From Nocardia asteroides (lineage in GTDB: Bacteria; Actinomycetota; Actinomycetes; Mycobacteriales; Mycobacteriaceae), in contig CP082844.1 in the NCBI GenBank assembly GCA_019930625.1, positions 806,001-870,000 on the forward strand: a DNA stretch of 64,000 bases, written 5' to 3'. The translations under genes and the position numbers were made by a program. The notes below the pieces were generated by a model that had not been told where the DNA came from, ran no database searches, and saw nothing but the letters and a program-made list of their open reading frames with translations. This document shows positions 26,030 through 35,296 of the stretch, one piece after another (positions within the stretch are counted from its first letter, which is position 1; every line of letters begins with the position of its first letter).

Positions 26030-27445
26030 CTACGGATCGAATTCCGCGTTCAGGTCCTGCCCGGAGCGGCGGAAGGGGATCGCCAGCGCCGCGCCGATCG
26101 CGAGGCAGGCCAGGCAGACGATGGCGCCGATGACAGCGATCCGGCGCGGCCGCGGGTCCGGGCCGGGGGGAATCACCGGCGCGGCGACGACTCGCGAAGT
26201 GTCGGCCCCGGCGCTCACCGGCTTCTCCGGCAGTTGCGCGGTGAGCGCGGCGAGCGGGTCGATCAGGCCGTGGCCGATCCGGTCGTCGCGTCCGGTGCCC
26301 GGTCCGTGGGCGGTGCGGACGATACGGTCCATCACCTGCTGCGCGGTGAGTTCCGGAAAACGCGCCCGCACCAGCGCCGCCAGCCCGGTCACGTAGGGCG
26401 CTGCGAAGCTGGTGCCCTCGACGGACCTGATTCCCTCGGTGGTCTGCACGCCGTCGACCAGCCCCGTGCCACCCGGCTTGCTGTCCAGCGACACGATATT
26501 GCGGCCGATCGCCGAGACGGCCACCCATGGGCCGTGCAGCGACAGTTCGGACACCTGGCCGGTCGAGTCCACCGAGCCCACCGAGAGCACGTAGGGCGTG
26601 AACCAGGCCGGACTCGCCACCGTGACCACCGAGCCCCACCCCGAGCCCTCGTTCTGCTTCGAGCACGCGCCGTCGGGCTGGAGGTTGCCCGCGGCCGCGA
26701 CCACGACGACATTGCGGTCGTAGGCATACTTCACCGCCGCACCGAGCGAGGCGTCGGCCGTGTCGGAACCTGCTGCGGTGCAGGCGACTTCGGAGATATT
26801 GATGACGGTGGCGCCGAGATCGACGGCCCGGACGACAGCCGCCGCCAGCGTGAGCACACTGCCGTAACCGTCGCTGCTGATCTTGCCCGGCGGGTCGCCT
26901 TGCCCGCCCCGGTCCTTCGGCTCGTAGGCCAGGCTCAGCTGCCGGATGGTGAGCAGATCCGCATCGGGCGCGACGCCGGCGAAGGCGTCGCGCGGACTCG
27001 GTTGCGCCGCGATGATTCCGGCGACCAGCGTGCCGTGTCCGTCGCAGTCGACCGTTCCGTCGCTGTCGGAGACGAAGTCACCGCCCGGTTGCAGCGAGCG
27101 CAGTCGCGGATGCGGATTCACCCCCGTATCGATGACGGCCACCTTCTGTCCGGCGCCGCGGCTGAACTGCCACGCGGACGGGAGATCGAGTACCCGTTGC
27201 GCCATCGGGGGCTCGCTGGGTGGCGCGCCGGTGAGCACGGGTTCGGCGCAGACGGCGCGCTGTTCGGTCGGTTCCAGCGGCGCCGGGCGCACGCTCAGAC
27301 CCTGCGCGGCGCCGAGCGCGCCGGGATCGATCGCCGGCGGCGCGATCGCCTGGGCACTCGGCCAGGGCACGCCGATCCCGGCGCCGATGACCGTTGCGGC
27401 GCAGACCATCCGCAAGAGTCTCCGGCGCAAGGCGCTGCCGGTCAT
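26030..27445 (-). CDS. mycP: MycP mycosin, subtilisin-like ESX protease
   Basis: This 471-residue type VII-associated serine protease has an N-terminal signal sequence (RRRLLRMVCAATVIGAGIG). The catalytic triad is Asp106 (VAVIDTGVNPH), His137 (CDGHGTLVAG) and Ser346 (GTSFAAPYVTG), and Asn254 (AAAGNLQ) is at the oxyanion hole. A C-terminal membrane anchor (IGAIVCLACLAIGAALAIPF) holds the domain outside the membrane. Mycosins stabilise the ESX complex and may cleave EspB. The ATG at 27445 overlaps the eccD stop by ATGA, which excludes the much longer upstream frame. Confidence 0.96.
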   Translation of the reverse strand: MTGSALRRRLLRMVCAATVIGAGIGVPWPSAQAIAPPAIDPGALGAAQGLSVRPAPLEPTEQRAVCAEPVLTGAPPSEPPMAQRVLDLPSAWQFSRGAGQKVAVIDTGVNPHPRLRSLQPGGDFVSDSDGTVDCDGHGTLVAGIIAAQPSPRDAFAGVAPDADLLTIRQLSLAYEPKDRGGQGDPPGKISSDGYGSVLTLAAAVVRAVDLGATVINISEVACTAAGSDTADASLGAAVKYAYDRNVVVVAAAGNLQPDGACSKQNEGSGWGSVVTVASPAWFTPYVLSVGSVDSTGQVSELSLHGPWVAVSAIGRNIVSLDSKPGGTGLVDGVQTTEGIRSVEGTSFAAPYVTGLAALVRARFPELTAQQVMDRIVRTAHGPGTGRDDRIGHGLIDPLAALTAQLPEKPVSAGADTSRVVAAPVIPPGPDPRPRRIAVIGAIVCLACLAIGAALAIPFRRSGQDLNAEFDP

Positions 27446-28920
27446 ATGTTCCGGGCCATCGAGTAGACGTTCATGACCCACAGCACCAGCGGGATCACCG
27501 ACACGATCAGCAGATACTCGAAGATCTCGATCATCCGCCTGGTCACCGGCGTGACCTCGATGTGCGGACCGATCACCCCGAAGCCGACCACACCGGTCGC
27601 GAACGCGAGCAGCACGCCCGCCGCGAACAGGGTGTATTCGGAGTCGCCCACGGCGAAACCGACGGTCATGGCGAGGGCGGCCAGGCACCCGCCTCCGATC
27701 ATCGTCGCGGCCTGGGTGAGGTCGGCGAACGAGCGACCGCGCAACGCGAGGATGATCGCGGTCACGATCGCCAGCGTGACCCCTTGCCAGCGTGCCGAAC
27801 CCAGCGGATCGGCTACGCCGAACGCGCCGACGACCGCGCTCGCGGCGCATGCCGCGATCAGACCGGATTGGAACTGGTTGGCCGCACGGGCGCGTACCCC
27901 GAGCCCCGCCGCCGAGGGCAGCGCGCTGGCGCCGATGGCGCCGATGCCCTCGATGGTCGGTCGCGGTTCGTGGTCGGCCGGGTCGATCGCGCCGCCCGCG
28001 GTCGGGACCGGCGGGATCGGCAGCCGCGCGAGCACGGCCGCCAGTCGCGGCACCGCCGAGATGATCGCGATTCCGGCCACCAGCAGACCGGCCGACAGTT
28101 TCGGCAGGCCCGGGTGCCAGATCAAGTAGACGGCCGCGGCGACGCCCGCTATCACGGCGAGCGTTGCGGCGCAGCAGAACAGCGTGGCGCCGGTGCCGGT
28201 CGTCCGGTATCCCACCACCGCCGCGACCAGCAGCACCGAGCAACCCAGCAGCAGATGAGGACTGCCGAGGGGCCCCGGGACGAGCAGCGCGGCGCCGCCG
28301 AACAGCAGCAGCAGTCCGTCCAGCGACAACCACGTGGCGGTCACCAAGTCGGTGTATCGGCGCGCCGCGATACCCGCCGCGACGAATGCCGCGATGCCGC
28401 CGCCGATCAGGGCGAAGGCGGGCGCGAGCGGATCGCCGTGCCCGCGAGAGACCACCAGCACGGCCAGCGTGGTCAGCACGCTCAGTACCGAGACGATCAG
28501 ACCCATCCAGCGGGCGGCCACACCGGACCAGCTCTGGAATTCCTCTGCGGTCAGCCGGGATACGGCGTCGATGACGTCGTCGAACAGCGCGGGCGCTTCC
28601 TTCGCGGTCACCGACCGCAGGACCAGCAGCTCACCGTCGTAGACCTCGGCCTCGGTGAGCGTACGGCTCGGCGCGATCGCCTCCCGGCCGAGCCGAGCCA
28701 AGGTCCAGTGCCGCGCCTCCAGCGGCGCCGCCTCCTCCTCCGCGTCCGGCCGCTCGGGGTTGCGCGATTCGATCAGCGCCACCAGTTCGCCGATGAACGT
28801 GGCGATCGGCACGGTGGCGGGCAACCCGACATCGACTTGAGTATTGCCACCGATCACCGAAACACGACTCAAAACGGGCTCGGTGGTACGTGTACCGCTC
28901 GCCGACTCGATCAACGGCAA
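27442..28920 (-). CDS. eccD: EccD, multi-membrane-span ESX channel protein
   Basis: EccD (492 residues) forms the membrane pore of the ESX core. The N-terminal ubiquitin-like domain (about residues 18-100) begins LSRVSVIGGNTQVDVGLPAT, the standard EccD start. About eleven hydrophobic segments follow. The start is a TTG at 28920, preceded by GGGGGAAGA; no in-frame ATG or GTG fits better. It is coupled to mycP by a four-base overlap and diverges from eccA. Confidence 0.95.
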   Translation of the reverse strand: MPLIESASGTRTTEPVLSRVSVIGGNTQVDVGLPATVPIATFIGELVALIESRNPERPDAEEEAAPLEARHWTLARLGREAIAPSRTLTEAEVYDGELLVLRSVTAKEAPALFDDVIDAVSRLTAEEFQSWSGVAARWMGLIVSVLSVLTTLAVLVVSRGHGDPLAPAFALIGGGIAAFVAAGIAARRYTDLVTATWLSLDGLLLLFGGAALLVPGPLGSPHLLLGCSVLLVAAVVGYRTTGTGATLFCCAATLAVIAGVAAAVYLIWHPGLPKLSAGLLVAGIAIISAVPRLAAVLARLPIPPVPTAGGAIDPADHEPRPTIEGIGAIGASALPSAAGLGVRARAANQFQSGLIAACAASAVVGAFGVADPLGSARWQGVTLAIVTAIILALRGRSFADLTQAATMIGGGCLAALAMTVGFAVGDSEYTLFAAGVLLAFATGVVGFGVIGPHIEVTPVTRRMIEIFEYLLIVSVIPLVLWVMNVYSMARNI

Positions 28921-29161
28921 TCTTCCCCCGCCCTCATCCGGAACAACGATTCACGACCCGCCGACGACATTTGCCCGACACGTCCAGAGTGAACGATTTC
29001 AACACTCGTCAAGCACTTTCACACATAGACGACTCTTGCGTTGCGACCTCCCGGCAGCTGAACCTAATGTAACGGACGCACCGGGCCACGCGCGATCGGT
29101 AGTCTGGTATCCAGATGAACGTCTCTACTACGAGAAACGAAGATTTCGGGGTTCGACAGCA
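28921..29161. promoter_or_regulatory. AT-richer divergent promoter region, eccD/eccA
   Basis: This 241-base region between the divergent eccD-mycP-eccC unit and eccA is clearly less GC-rich than its surroundings. Possible -10 elements on the plus strand are TAATGT near 29066 and TAGTCT near 29100. It holds no convincing gene and probably drives both ESX units. Confidence 0.5.
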
Positions 29162-30994
29162 ATGACCGGCAACCGCCAAGCACAACGCGCATTCGATGCC
29201 GGAATCCTGTCGCTCGGATTGTCCATCGAGGGGCAAGAATCCGCACGTGATCTCGACTATGCGAAACTGGCTTTTCAACGCGCCACGGAGTGGGATCCCA
29301 CGATGTGCGACGCGTGGCTCGGCCGCGCCGCCGCGGGCGAACTGACCAAGGACGTTCTGTTCAATCTGCACAAGACCAGTGCGAGCACGCTCTATCGCGA
29401 GCAGCGCAGGCTCGGTCTGCGCCCGCGTGAGCTCGCGGGCCGGTTCCTGCCCGGCCTGTACATCGACTACCCGCTGGCCAACCACACCGAGATCACGCTG
29501 GCCTGGGCGGCGCACCTGATCGCCGACAAGGAGTACGACGAAGCCGAGCGGGTGCTCGACGACCTCGACGAATTCCGCCGGGGCCAGCTGAGCAATCCCG
29601 ACGCCGAGATCGACAACCGCATCTGCGCGTATGTCCGTGGCGTACTGCACTACAACACCCAGCGCTGGCCCGACGTGATGACGGTGCTCGCCGGTTCGGC
29701 CGACTGGGAGGATCCGTATCTGGCGGCAGGCGCGCACGTGATGGTGGGCACCGCGTGTGCCCAGCTCGGCTTGTTCGGCGAGGCGATCCGGCGGATGCAG
29801 CAGGCGGAGACGGGCCCGATCCCGGCGGCTCGTTCCACCGCGATGTTCTGCCGCGGCCTGTGCCTGCGGGAATCGGGCAATGAAGAGGAAGCCCAAGCGC
29901 TGTTCGAGAAGGTGTACTCGCAGGCACCGGATTTCGAGGCCAACGCGGCCGCGATGCGCGACCGCACCTACCGCATCACCGTCACCAGCCGCGAGGTGAT
30001 CGATGCGCGGACCGACAAGTGGGATCCGGCCTCTTCGCCGTCCATGGAGCAGATGGAGCAGGCCGAGAGCCAGGACCGGGCGAAGAAGATCCTCACCGAG
30101 GCCCGGGCCGAACTGGACTCGCAAATCGGCCTCGCCTCGGTGAAAACCCAGGTGGCCAAGCTCCAGTCGTCCGCGCAGCTGGCGAAGATCCGGTCCGAGA
30201 AGGGTTTGTCGAGCCAACCGCGCGGCCAGCACCTGGCCTTCACCGGGCCGCCCGGCACCGGTAAGACCACCATCGCCAGGGTGGTCGCGAAGATCTACTG
30301 CGGCGTCGGGCTGTTGAAGACCGACAAGGTGGTCGAGGCCAAACGCGTCGACTTCGTCAGCCAGAACCTCGGCGGCACCGCGATCAAGACCGAGAAGCTG
30401 ATCGACACCGCCATGGACGGCGTGCTGTTCATCGACGAGGCGTACACGCTGATCCAGACCGGTCTGCAAGGTGGCGACGCGTTCGGCCGCGAGGCAGTGG
30501 ACACGCTTCTGGCGCGGATGGAGAACGACCGTGATCGCCTCGTCGTGATCATCGCGGGCTACGACGGCGAGATCGACCGGCTGCTGGCCGCCAACGACGG
30601 TTTGGCGTCGCGCTTTTCCAAGCGGCTTCAGTTCCCGTCCTACACCGCCGAGGAATTGGGGCAGATCGGCCAGGTCATCGCGAAGAAGCGGGACTCGGAC
30701 CTGTCCGAAGGGGCGCTCGAGCAGCTGGTACAGGCCTGCGAGCGCCTGTACGCGATGCAGAGCACCGACCAGAGCGGTCAGCCGCGCCGCGGCGTGGACC
30801 TCGCGGGCAACGGGCGATTCGTCCGCAACGTGATCGAGGCGGCCGAGGAAGAGCGCGAATTCCGGTTGGCCAACGACGAATCGCTGGACCTGACCGACAT
30901 CGATGAGGCGGTGCTGCGCCGCATCGAGGCGTCGGATATGAAGTTGGCCCTGTCCGGCCTGCTCAGCTCGCTGAACGTCGGTTGGACCGACTGA
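29162..30994 (+). CDS. eccA: EccA, cytosolic AAA+ ATPase of ESX system
   Basis: EccA (610 residues) has an N-terminal TPR-like domain (about residues 1-270, with paired helices such as DAWLGRAAAGEL) and a C-terminal CbbX-type AAA+ domain. Walker A is GPPGTGKTT at about 362, Walker B FIDEAYTL at about 422. EccA works with EspG to recycle PE-PPE chaperone complexes in the cytosol. It is found in ESX-1, -2, -3 and -5 but not in ESX-4, so it marks this locus as the advanced type. The ATG at 29162 lacks a strong ribosome site, but the family length fits. Confidence 0.96.
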   Translation: MTGNRQAQRAFDAGILSLGLSIEGQESARDLDYAKLAFQRATEWDPTMCDAWLGRAAAGELTKDVLFNLHKTSASTLYREQRRLGLRPRELAGRFLPGLYIDYPLANHTEITLAWAAHLIADKEYDEAERVLDDLDEFRRGQLSNPDAEIDNRICAYVRGVLHYNTQRWPDVMTVLAGSADWEDPYLAAGAHVMVGTACAQLGLFGEAIRRMQQAETGPIPAARSTAMFCRGLCLRESGNEEEAQALFEKVYSQAPDFEANAAAMRDRTYRITVTSREVIDARTDKWDPASSPSMEQMEQAESQDRAKKILTEARAELDSQIGLASVKTQVAKLQSSAQLAKIRSEKGLSSQPRGQHLAFTGPPGTGKTTIARVVAKIYCGVGLLKTDKVVEAKRVDFVSQNLGGTAIKTEKLIDTAMDGVLFIDEAYTLIQTGLQGGDAFGREAVDTLLARMENDRDRLVVIIAGYDGEIDRLLAANDGLASRFSKRLQFPSYTAEELGQIGQVIAKKRDSDLSEGALEQLVQACERLYAMQSTDQSGQPRRGVDLAGNGRFVRNVIEAAEEEREFRLANDESLDLTDIDEAVLRRIEASDMKLALSGLLSSLNVGWTD

Positions 30995-31018
30995 GGCCGA
31001 CCAAACCCGCTACACCGT

Positions 31019-31044
31019 CGGTGGACCGGATCACCGGTCCACCG
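31019..31044. terminator. Bidirectional terminator between eccA and eccB
   Basis: CGGTGGACCGG (31019-31029) and CCGGTCCACCG (31034-31044) form an 11-bp stem with a four-base loop between convergent genes. Confidence 0.8.
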
Positions 31045-31048
31045 AACG

Positions 31049-32557
31049 TCATTGCGTGGGCAGCGAATCGTGGGCGACCAGCGCTTCTCGCGCCGACAGC
31101 GTGGGCCCGGGGACCATCTGGCCGATGATCGCCCATGGCGCGAGGCGCGGACTGCTCCCGAGCCCGAGTACGTTCGCGGTGGCCGCGTCCGGGATGCCAT
31201 AGCGGACACCGGTGTCGGCGACGTAGAACAGGCTGCCCCGGCGCGGACTGCCCGGCTCCATGCCGGTCACCTGGACGAACTCACCCGAGCCTGGCGACAA
31301 GTAGACCGCGTCGACCCGGTCGCCCGCGCCGTCGGAGGTGGACAGATCGACGGGTTTCGCGGATGGGGCGATCGGCAGGCGGGTGCCGACGAGCAGACTG
31401 ACCATGGCGCGTTCGCCGGGTCCGTCGCCGGCCTCGGCCTCGCGCTGCGCCGGAGCGGTGCCCGGCGACTTCGCCCAGGCTACACAGGTGACGGGCGCGT
31501 CCTCGGCGGGCAGGATCCTCGGGGTGCGCACCGGAAAGTCGTCGATGGGCAACTGGTGGACCACCGCCACCCGCTCGAGTACGTCGGGTGGCATGGTCGC
31601 GATCTCCCGCATGCCGTGCGAATCGGCGTACCTGATCACCTGCGCGGCGAACGGCGACACCGGCTGCACACCGTCGGCGAGCACGACATACAGCGAGGAG
31701 TCGCCCTCCGGCCCCACGCCGGACACCGAGATGACGCCGCCGATCGGGAGATCCGACAGCGGGCCGGGCCCCCGCTCACCCGCCCGCGGGATCTGCGGCG
31801 GGGCAATCGCGGGCACCTGCGTCGTCGCGCCGAGGAATCCGGTACCGACCGGCCGGGGCCTATGTGCGGTCAGGTTCAACGCCCTGGTCAACACCGAATC
31901 GGCCAGGTCGAGTTCAGCGCGCTTACCGTCGTAGACCAAGTAGGTCTTGTTGTCGCGGCGGACCAGCAGCGCCTCGTCCTGACCGGAGGTCCTGATCCGG
32001 TCGGTGAGCGCGGGGCGGCCCGCGATCACCGTCGTCGTCGCACCCGAGGAGGAGGCGGCGCTACCGCCCTCCGACAGCGTAATCGTCTCGCACAGCGACC
32101 ACTCCGAGCTGCCGCCCTGCTCGGATCCGGGCAACGCACCCGGCGCGCCCGGAATGCCGAGCAGCGGTCCGCGCGGCAGATCGTTCAGCTTGTCGTCCTT
32201 CACCGCGTGCGGCTCGGCGTCGGCCCCGGTGATCAACCGCGCGGACGCCAGATTCAGCACCGGGTGCAGGGTCTTGCCGCCGTCCTGGCGCTGCACCACC
32301 ACGTACAACGCGCCGCTCTGCTTGCCCGACACGATCAGGGCGTCGCCGATCGCACCCTGCGGACGCAGGAAGGCCAGGATCGCCGCGCCCGCCACCACGA
32401 GAACGCCGAGCACCGCGCCGACGAGCAGTGAGCGAATCTGGGAACGCATCGGATCGTGCAACATGCGGACGTCGCGGCGAACCAGTGCGTGATCGAGCCT
32501 GCGCAACAGGAATCGGTATCCGTTGACCTGGGCGCGGGTTGTCAGCTGTGCCGGCAC
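31049..32557 (-). CDS. eccB: EccB, ESX core component
   Basis: EccB (502 residues) has a short cytoplasmic head (PAQLTTRAQVNGYRFLLRRL is nearly invariant in the family), one membrane segment at about residues 43-65, and a large extracytoplasmic domain of repeats. It assembles with EccC, EccD and EccE into the secretion complex. The GTG at 32557 is chosen because GGAG sits five bases upstream and EccB proteins start (M/V)PAQLTTRAQ. The longer ATG at 32575 would add MLDGDH. It is divergent from eccE. Confidence 0.95.
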   Translation of the reverse strand: MPAQLTTRAQVNGYRFLLRRLDHALVRRDVRMLHDPMRSQIRSLLVGAVLGVLVVAGAAILAFLRPQGAIGDALIVSGKQSGALYVVVQRQDGGKTLHPVLNLASARLITGADAEPHAVKDDKLNDLPRGPLLGIPGAPGALPGSEQGGSSEWSLCETITLSEGGSAASSSGATTTVIAGRPALTDRIRTSGQDEALLVRRDNKTYLVYDGKRAELDLADSVLTRALNLTAHRPRPVGTGFLGATTQVPAIAPPQIPRAGERGPGPLSDLPIGGVISVSGVGPEGDSSLYVVLADGVQPVSPFAAQVIRYADSHGMREIATMPPDVLERVAVVHQLPIDDFPVRTPRILPAEDAPVTCVAWAKSPGTAPAQREAEAGDGPGERAMVSLLVGTRLPIAPSAKPVDLSTSDGAGDRVDAVYLSPGSGEFVQVTGMEPGSPRRGSLFYVADTGVRYGIPDAATANVLGLGSSPRLAPWAIIGQMVPGPTLSAREALVAHDSLPTQ

Positions 32558-32688
32558 ATGGTCTCCATCGAGCAATCGATCGCCATCTCTTTCGACACGG
32601 TACCGTAATTCTCCGACGGCTCTGAACCGATGGAAATCCGAAGCCGATCAACGGCGGTCGCACGCAGGCGAGGCAGGAATAAACAACT
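32558..32688. promoter_or_regulatory. Divergent promoter region, eccB/eccE
   Basis: 131 bases, AT-richer than the flanking genes, separate eccB from eccE. GTACCGTAATTC near 32599-32610 could contain a -10 element. I see no gene here. Confidence 0.35.
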
Positions 32689-34476
32689 GTGGACGAGACG
32701 ATGAACGGCGGGCCAACCGACAGCGAAATATCGGAGGCGTCGCGGGCGGTAAATCGACGCCGGTCGGCCTATGACACATTGCGTGATCCGGAATTCTGGT
32801 TGTTTCGCATTTTTCCGCTTCGCGTGATCGTGCCCGTCATGTTGCTGGCCGCGACCGTCGCGTGGATTGTTCTCGCGGTCTGCGATTCGATCTGGGGGGC
32901 TTGCGCCGCGGGCGTGGTGATCGCGCTGGCCGGTCTCACGCCGATCCGTGGTCACACTCCCGCCGCGCGCATCGGTAGCGCGATCAGCCGCAAGCGTCCC
33001 GGCCTGCGTCCCGCCGAACGCCTCGCGCAGGCGCCCGCCCTCGACGTGCCGCTCACCGAGGGGGGTGGTTACGGCGTGCGCTGGGACGGCGATCTGCTGC
33101 TCACCATGCTCCGGATCGATCCACCGCCGGACACGCTGACCCTGCTCGATCGCGGTTCACTCAGCACCGACCAGCTGCTCCCGCTCCCCGAAATCGCCCG
33201 CTGCCTCGATCAATTCGATCTGACCCTGGCCGGCATCGACGTGGTGAGCACCGGCGCGCGCACCGCGGGCATCGGTGTCGCGGCACAGCTGTACGACCGC
33301 ATCCTCGGCCCACTGCCCGCCATAGCCCATCGCACCTGCTGGCTGGTGCTGCGGATGGATCCGCTGGCCAACGCCGAGGCGGTGGACAACCGGGGCGGTG
33401 GTGGCGCGGGTGCGCTGCGCACCGCGATCATCGCCACCCGCCGGGTCGCCAACCGGCTCGCCGCCCACGACATCGCCGCCTCCGTGCTGACCGCCACCGA
33501 GATGAACACCGCGGTGCGCCAGCTCACCCACGGCTTCGATGTCGACCAGCTCGTCGAGTCGCCGAAATCGCTGGAGTACCAGGGCCGCTTCCTCACGCAG
33601 TACCAGATCGCGGCCGACATGATCGGACCGCGCGGACTGGCCGGCATCTGGGCGGTGCCCAGCTTGTCCACCACGGTGACGTTGCGTCTACGGCCGGGAG
33701 CCGGCCGCCACGATCGACACACCGATCTCGCCGACACGGTGGTGCTCAATGCTGTGGTCCGCTTCGACACCGTCACCGCGCCCGAGGAGCCGCCGCTGCC
33801 CGGGCTGCGTGAACTGGTGGGCAACCAGCTGCGAATCCTGCTGGACACCCTGCCCATCGGCTACGCGGGCCGGTGGGGCAGCGACATCGCCTACCGCGGC
33901 ACCTTGGCCGCCCTCACCGGATTCGCGGTGCCCACAGCGGGCTGCGGCCAGCTCATCGGCGCGGACGAGCGCGGCCAGGGCATCGCGGTGCCGTTGATCG
34001 GCGAGGGCACCCGCCACCTCGAAGTCATCGGCAACCTGGACCTGGCCCAGCAGGTGATCCTGCGCGCCACCGCGCTCGGCGCACATGTCATCGTGCACAC
34101 CGCCCGGCCCGAGGCATGGCACACCATGGTGGCGAAGCTCGCTGCGCCGCAGGTGCTTTCCATCGCTCCGCGCGCCGCGGGCGCCAGCTGTCATCCGCCC
34201 GCTCCCCCGCCACCGCCCGCCGCTCCGTATCCGAGCACGACCGTGCTGGTCTTCGACGGCATCCCGCCGACCGCACACGCGGGCGGCGCGACGATCGTGC
34301 ACGTGCGGCGGCCGGAGGACCCCGTCGGGTCGGTGGACGCGGACGTGACGCTGGTCCAGGATCCCCAGGCCCCCAACCGGATCACGGTGCGCACGGCCGC
34401 GCGCAGCGCGACCGTGCTGATGGTGACCACGCCGGACGAGATGCACTACATCGGTGAGTCGCTCGCGGCGCGATAA
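32689..34476 (+). CDS. eccE: EccE, ESX core component
   Basis: EccE (595 residues) starts with a cytoplasmic tail, then two membrane segments in the span of about residues 42-90 (IVPVMLLAATVAWIVLAV and a second hydrophobic run). A long soluble domain follows with GCGQLIGADERGQG and an HYIGE end. It lines the outside of the ESX membrane complex. GTG 32689 is preceded by AGGCAGGAA; ATG 32701 is the alternative. It converges on the esx genes, with a strong terminator in between. It is a paralogue of the partial gene at 1-792. Confidence 0.93.
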   Translation: MDETMNGGPTDSEISEASRAVNRRRSAYDTLRDPEFWLFRIFPLRVIVPVMLLAATVAWIVLAVCDSIWGACAAGVVIALAGLTPIRGHTPAARIGSAISRKRPGLRPAERLAQAPALDVPLTEGGGYGVRWDGDLLLTMLRIDPPPDTLTLLDRGSLSTDQLLPLPEIARCLDQFDLTLAGIDVVSTGARTAGIGVAAQLYDRILGPLPAIAHRTCWLVLRMDPLANAEAVDNRGGGGAGALRTAIIATRRVANRLAAHDIAASVLTATEMNTAVRQLTHGFDVDQLVESPKSLEYQGRFLTQYQIAADMIGPRGLAGIWAVPSLSTTVTLRLRPGAGRHDRHTDLADTVVLNAVVRFDTVTAPEEPPLPGLRELVGNQLRILLDTLPIGYAGRWGSDIAYRGTLAALTGFAVPTAGCGQLIGADERGQGIAVPLIGEGTRHLEVIGNLDLAQQVILRATALGAHVIVHTARPEAWHTMVAKLAAPQVLSIAPRAAGASCHPPAPPPPPAAPYPSTTVLVFDGIPPTAHAGGATIVHVRRPEDPVGSVDADVTLVQDPQAPNRITVRTAARSATVLMVTTPDEMHYIGESLAAR

Positions 34477-34490
34477 CTCGCGCACACGAA

Positions 34491-34529
34491 AACGGCCGGC
34501 TGGAACCCTTACCGTTCCAGCCGGCCGTT
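34491..34529. terminator. Strong bidirectional terminator, eccE/esx
   Basis: AACGGCCGGCTGGAAC (34491-34506) pairs perfectly with GTTCCAGCCGGCCGTT (34514-34529), a 16-bp stem with a seven-base loop. It ends both eccE and the eleven-gene esx unit. Confidence 0.85.
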
Positions 34530-34547
34530 GGTCGTCGCTCCGCGCGA

Positions 34548-34841
34548 TCAGAAGGCGGCGAAGCCGTCGCCCACCTTGCCGTCGGCCTCGATGGCGCGAT
34601 TGAGCGCGTTCTCGACCTTGACGCCGAGGTTGTCGAGCTTCTGGAGGGTGTCCTCCAGCTCGGAAGTCAGGTTCCGGTGTGCGGTGTCGAAGTTCGAGAC
34701 CGCCTGCTCACCCTGCAGGTTGTCGCGGAACGCGGCGGCGGCGCTGTTGAGCTCGTCGATCTGCGCCTTCATGGTGGAACCGTACTGGCTGAGGTCACTG
34801 ACCATCTCGGTGATGGCCGGCGAGTTGTACATGATCGTCAT
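34548..34841 (-). CDS. WXG100-family Esx protein (LQG variant)
   Basis: This 97-residue ESAT-6-type protein folds as a helical hairpin and is secreted by ESX as a dimer with its partner. The turn motif WxG is replaced by L-Q-G in FRDNLQGEQAVSNFDTAHR. Relatives with a changed Trp are usually the EsxA-like partner in the pair. It follows the other esx gene by 58 bases, the typical esxB-esxA order. GAAGGA lies before the ATG. There is no recognisable YxxxD/E at the C terminus, so the export signal is probably on the partner or formed jointly. Confidence 0.85.
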   Translation of the reverse strand: MTIMYNSPAITEMVSDLSQYGSTMKAQIDELNSAAAAFRDNLQGEQAVSNFDTAHRNLTSELEDTLQKLDNLGVKVENALNRAIEADGKVGDGFAAF

Positions 34842-34899
34842 TGCTGTTTCCTTCTGGTGAGAGATTGGCGATCCGACTGGACGGCGACGCCGTCGAGGG

Positions 34900-35208
34900 T
34901 TACGCCAGGCCTGCCTGGTCGGAGCCGACGATGGTGTTCTTACCCGAGGTCACGGCCTGCGAGAGTCGGTCCAGCTTGCCGTTGAGCGCAGTGACCTCGT
35001 CGTGCCACTCGGCGGCCGCGGTGTTGAATTCGCGGTGGGCGTCACCCTGCCAGCCGCGCGCGACGGCCTGCACCGACTCGTCGATCTGGTTGATCGAGGT
35101 GCGCAGCGTCGAGATCGAGTCCTCCATGCGGCTGACGACGCTGTCGATGCCGCCCTCCTCGACACCGTAGGTCTGCCCCGAGCCACCGCCGAGAGTTGTG
35201 TAAGACAT
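34900..35208 (-). CDS. WXG100-family Esx protein (CFP-10-like partner)
   Basis: This 102-residue protein carries the canonical turn motif W-Q-G in ARGWQGDAHREFNTAAAEWH between two long helices, and ends with a tail of about 15 residues after the second helix. It probably heterodimerises with the product of the next gene. GGAAGG lies eight bases before the ATG. It follows an espG gene by 88 bases. Confidence 0.9.
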   Translation of the reverse strand: MSYTTLGGGSGQTYGVEEGGIDSVVSRMEDSISTLRTSINQIDESVQAVARGWQGDAHREFNTAAAEWHDEVTALNGKLDRLSQAVTSGKNTIVGSDQAGLA

Positions 35209-35296
35209 TTCGTTTCCTTCCGTCAGAATTCGTGTTGATAGGGAGATCCGGGCGATCTCACCGAGCAGGGGGTTACCGGGCCTGGCGACCCGAGAG

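Noticed and set aside
26030-28333. Longer version of MycP starting upstream in the EccD gene
   Set aside because: The true ATG at 27445 overlaps the eccD stop and begins with a signal peptide; the extension overlaps EccD and is Arg/Gly-rich.
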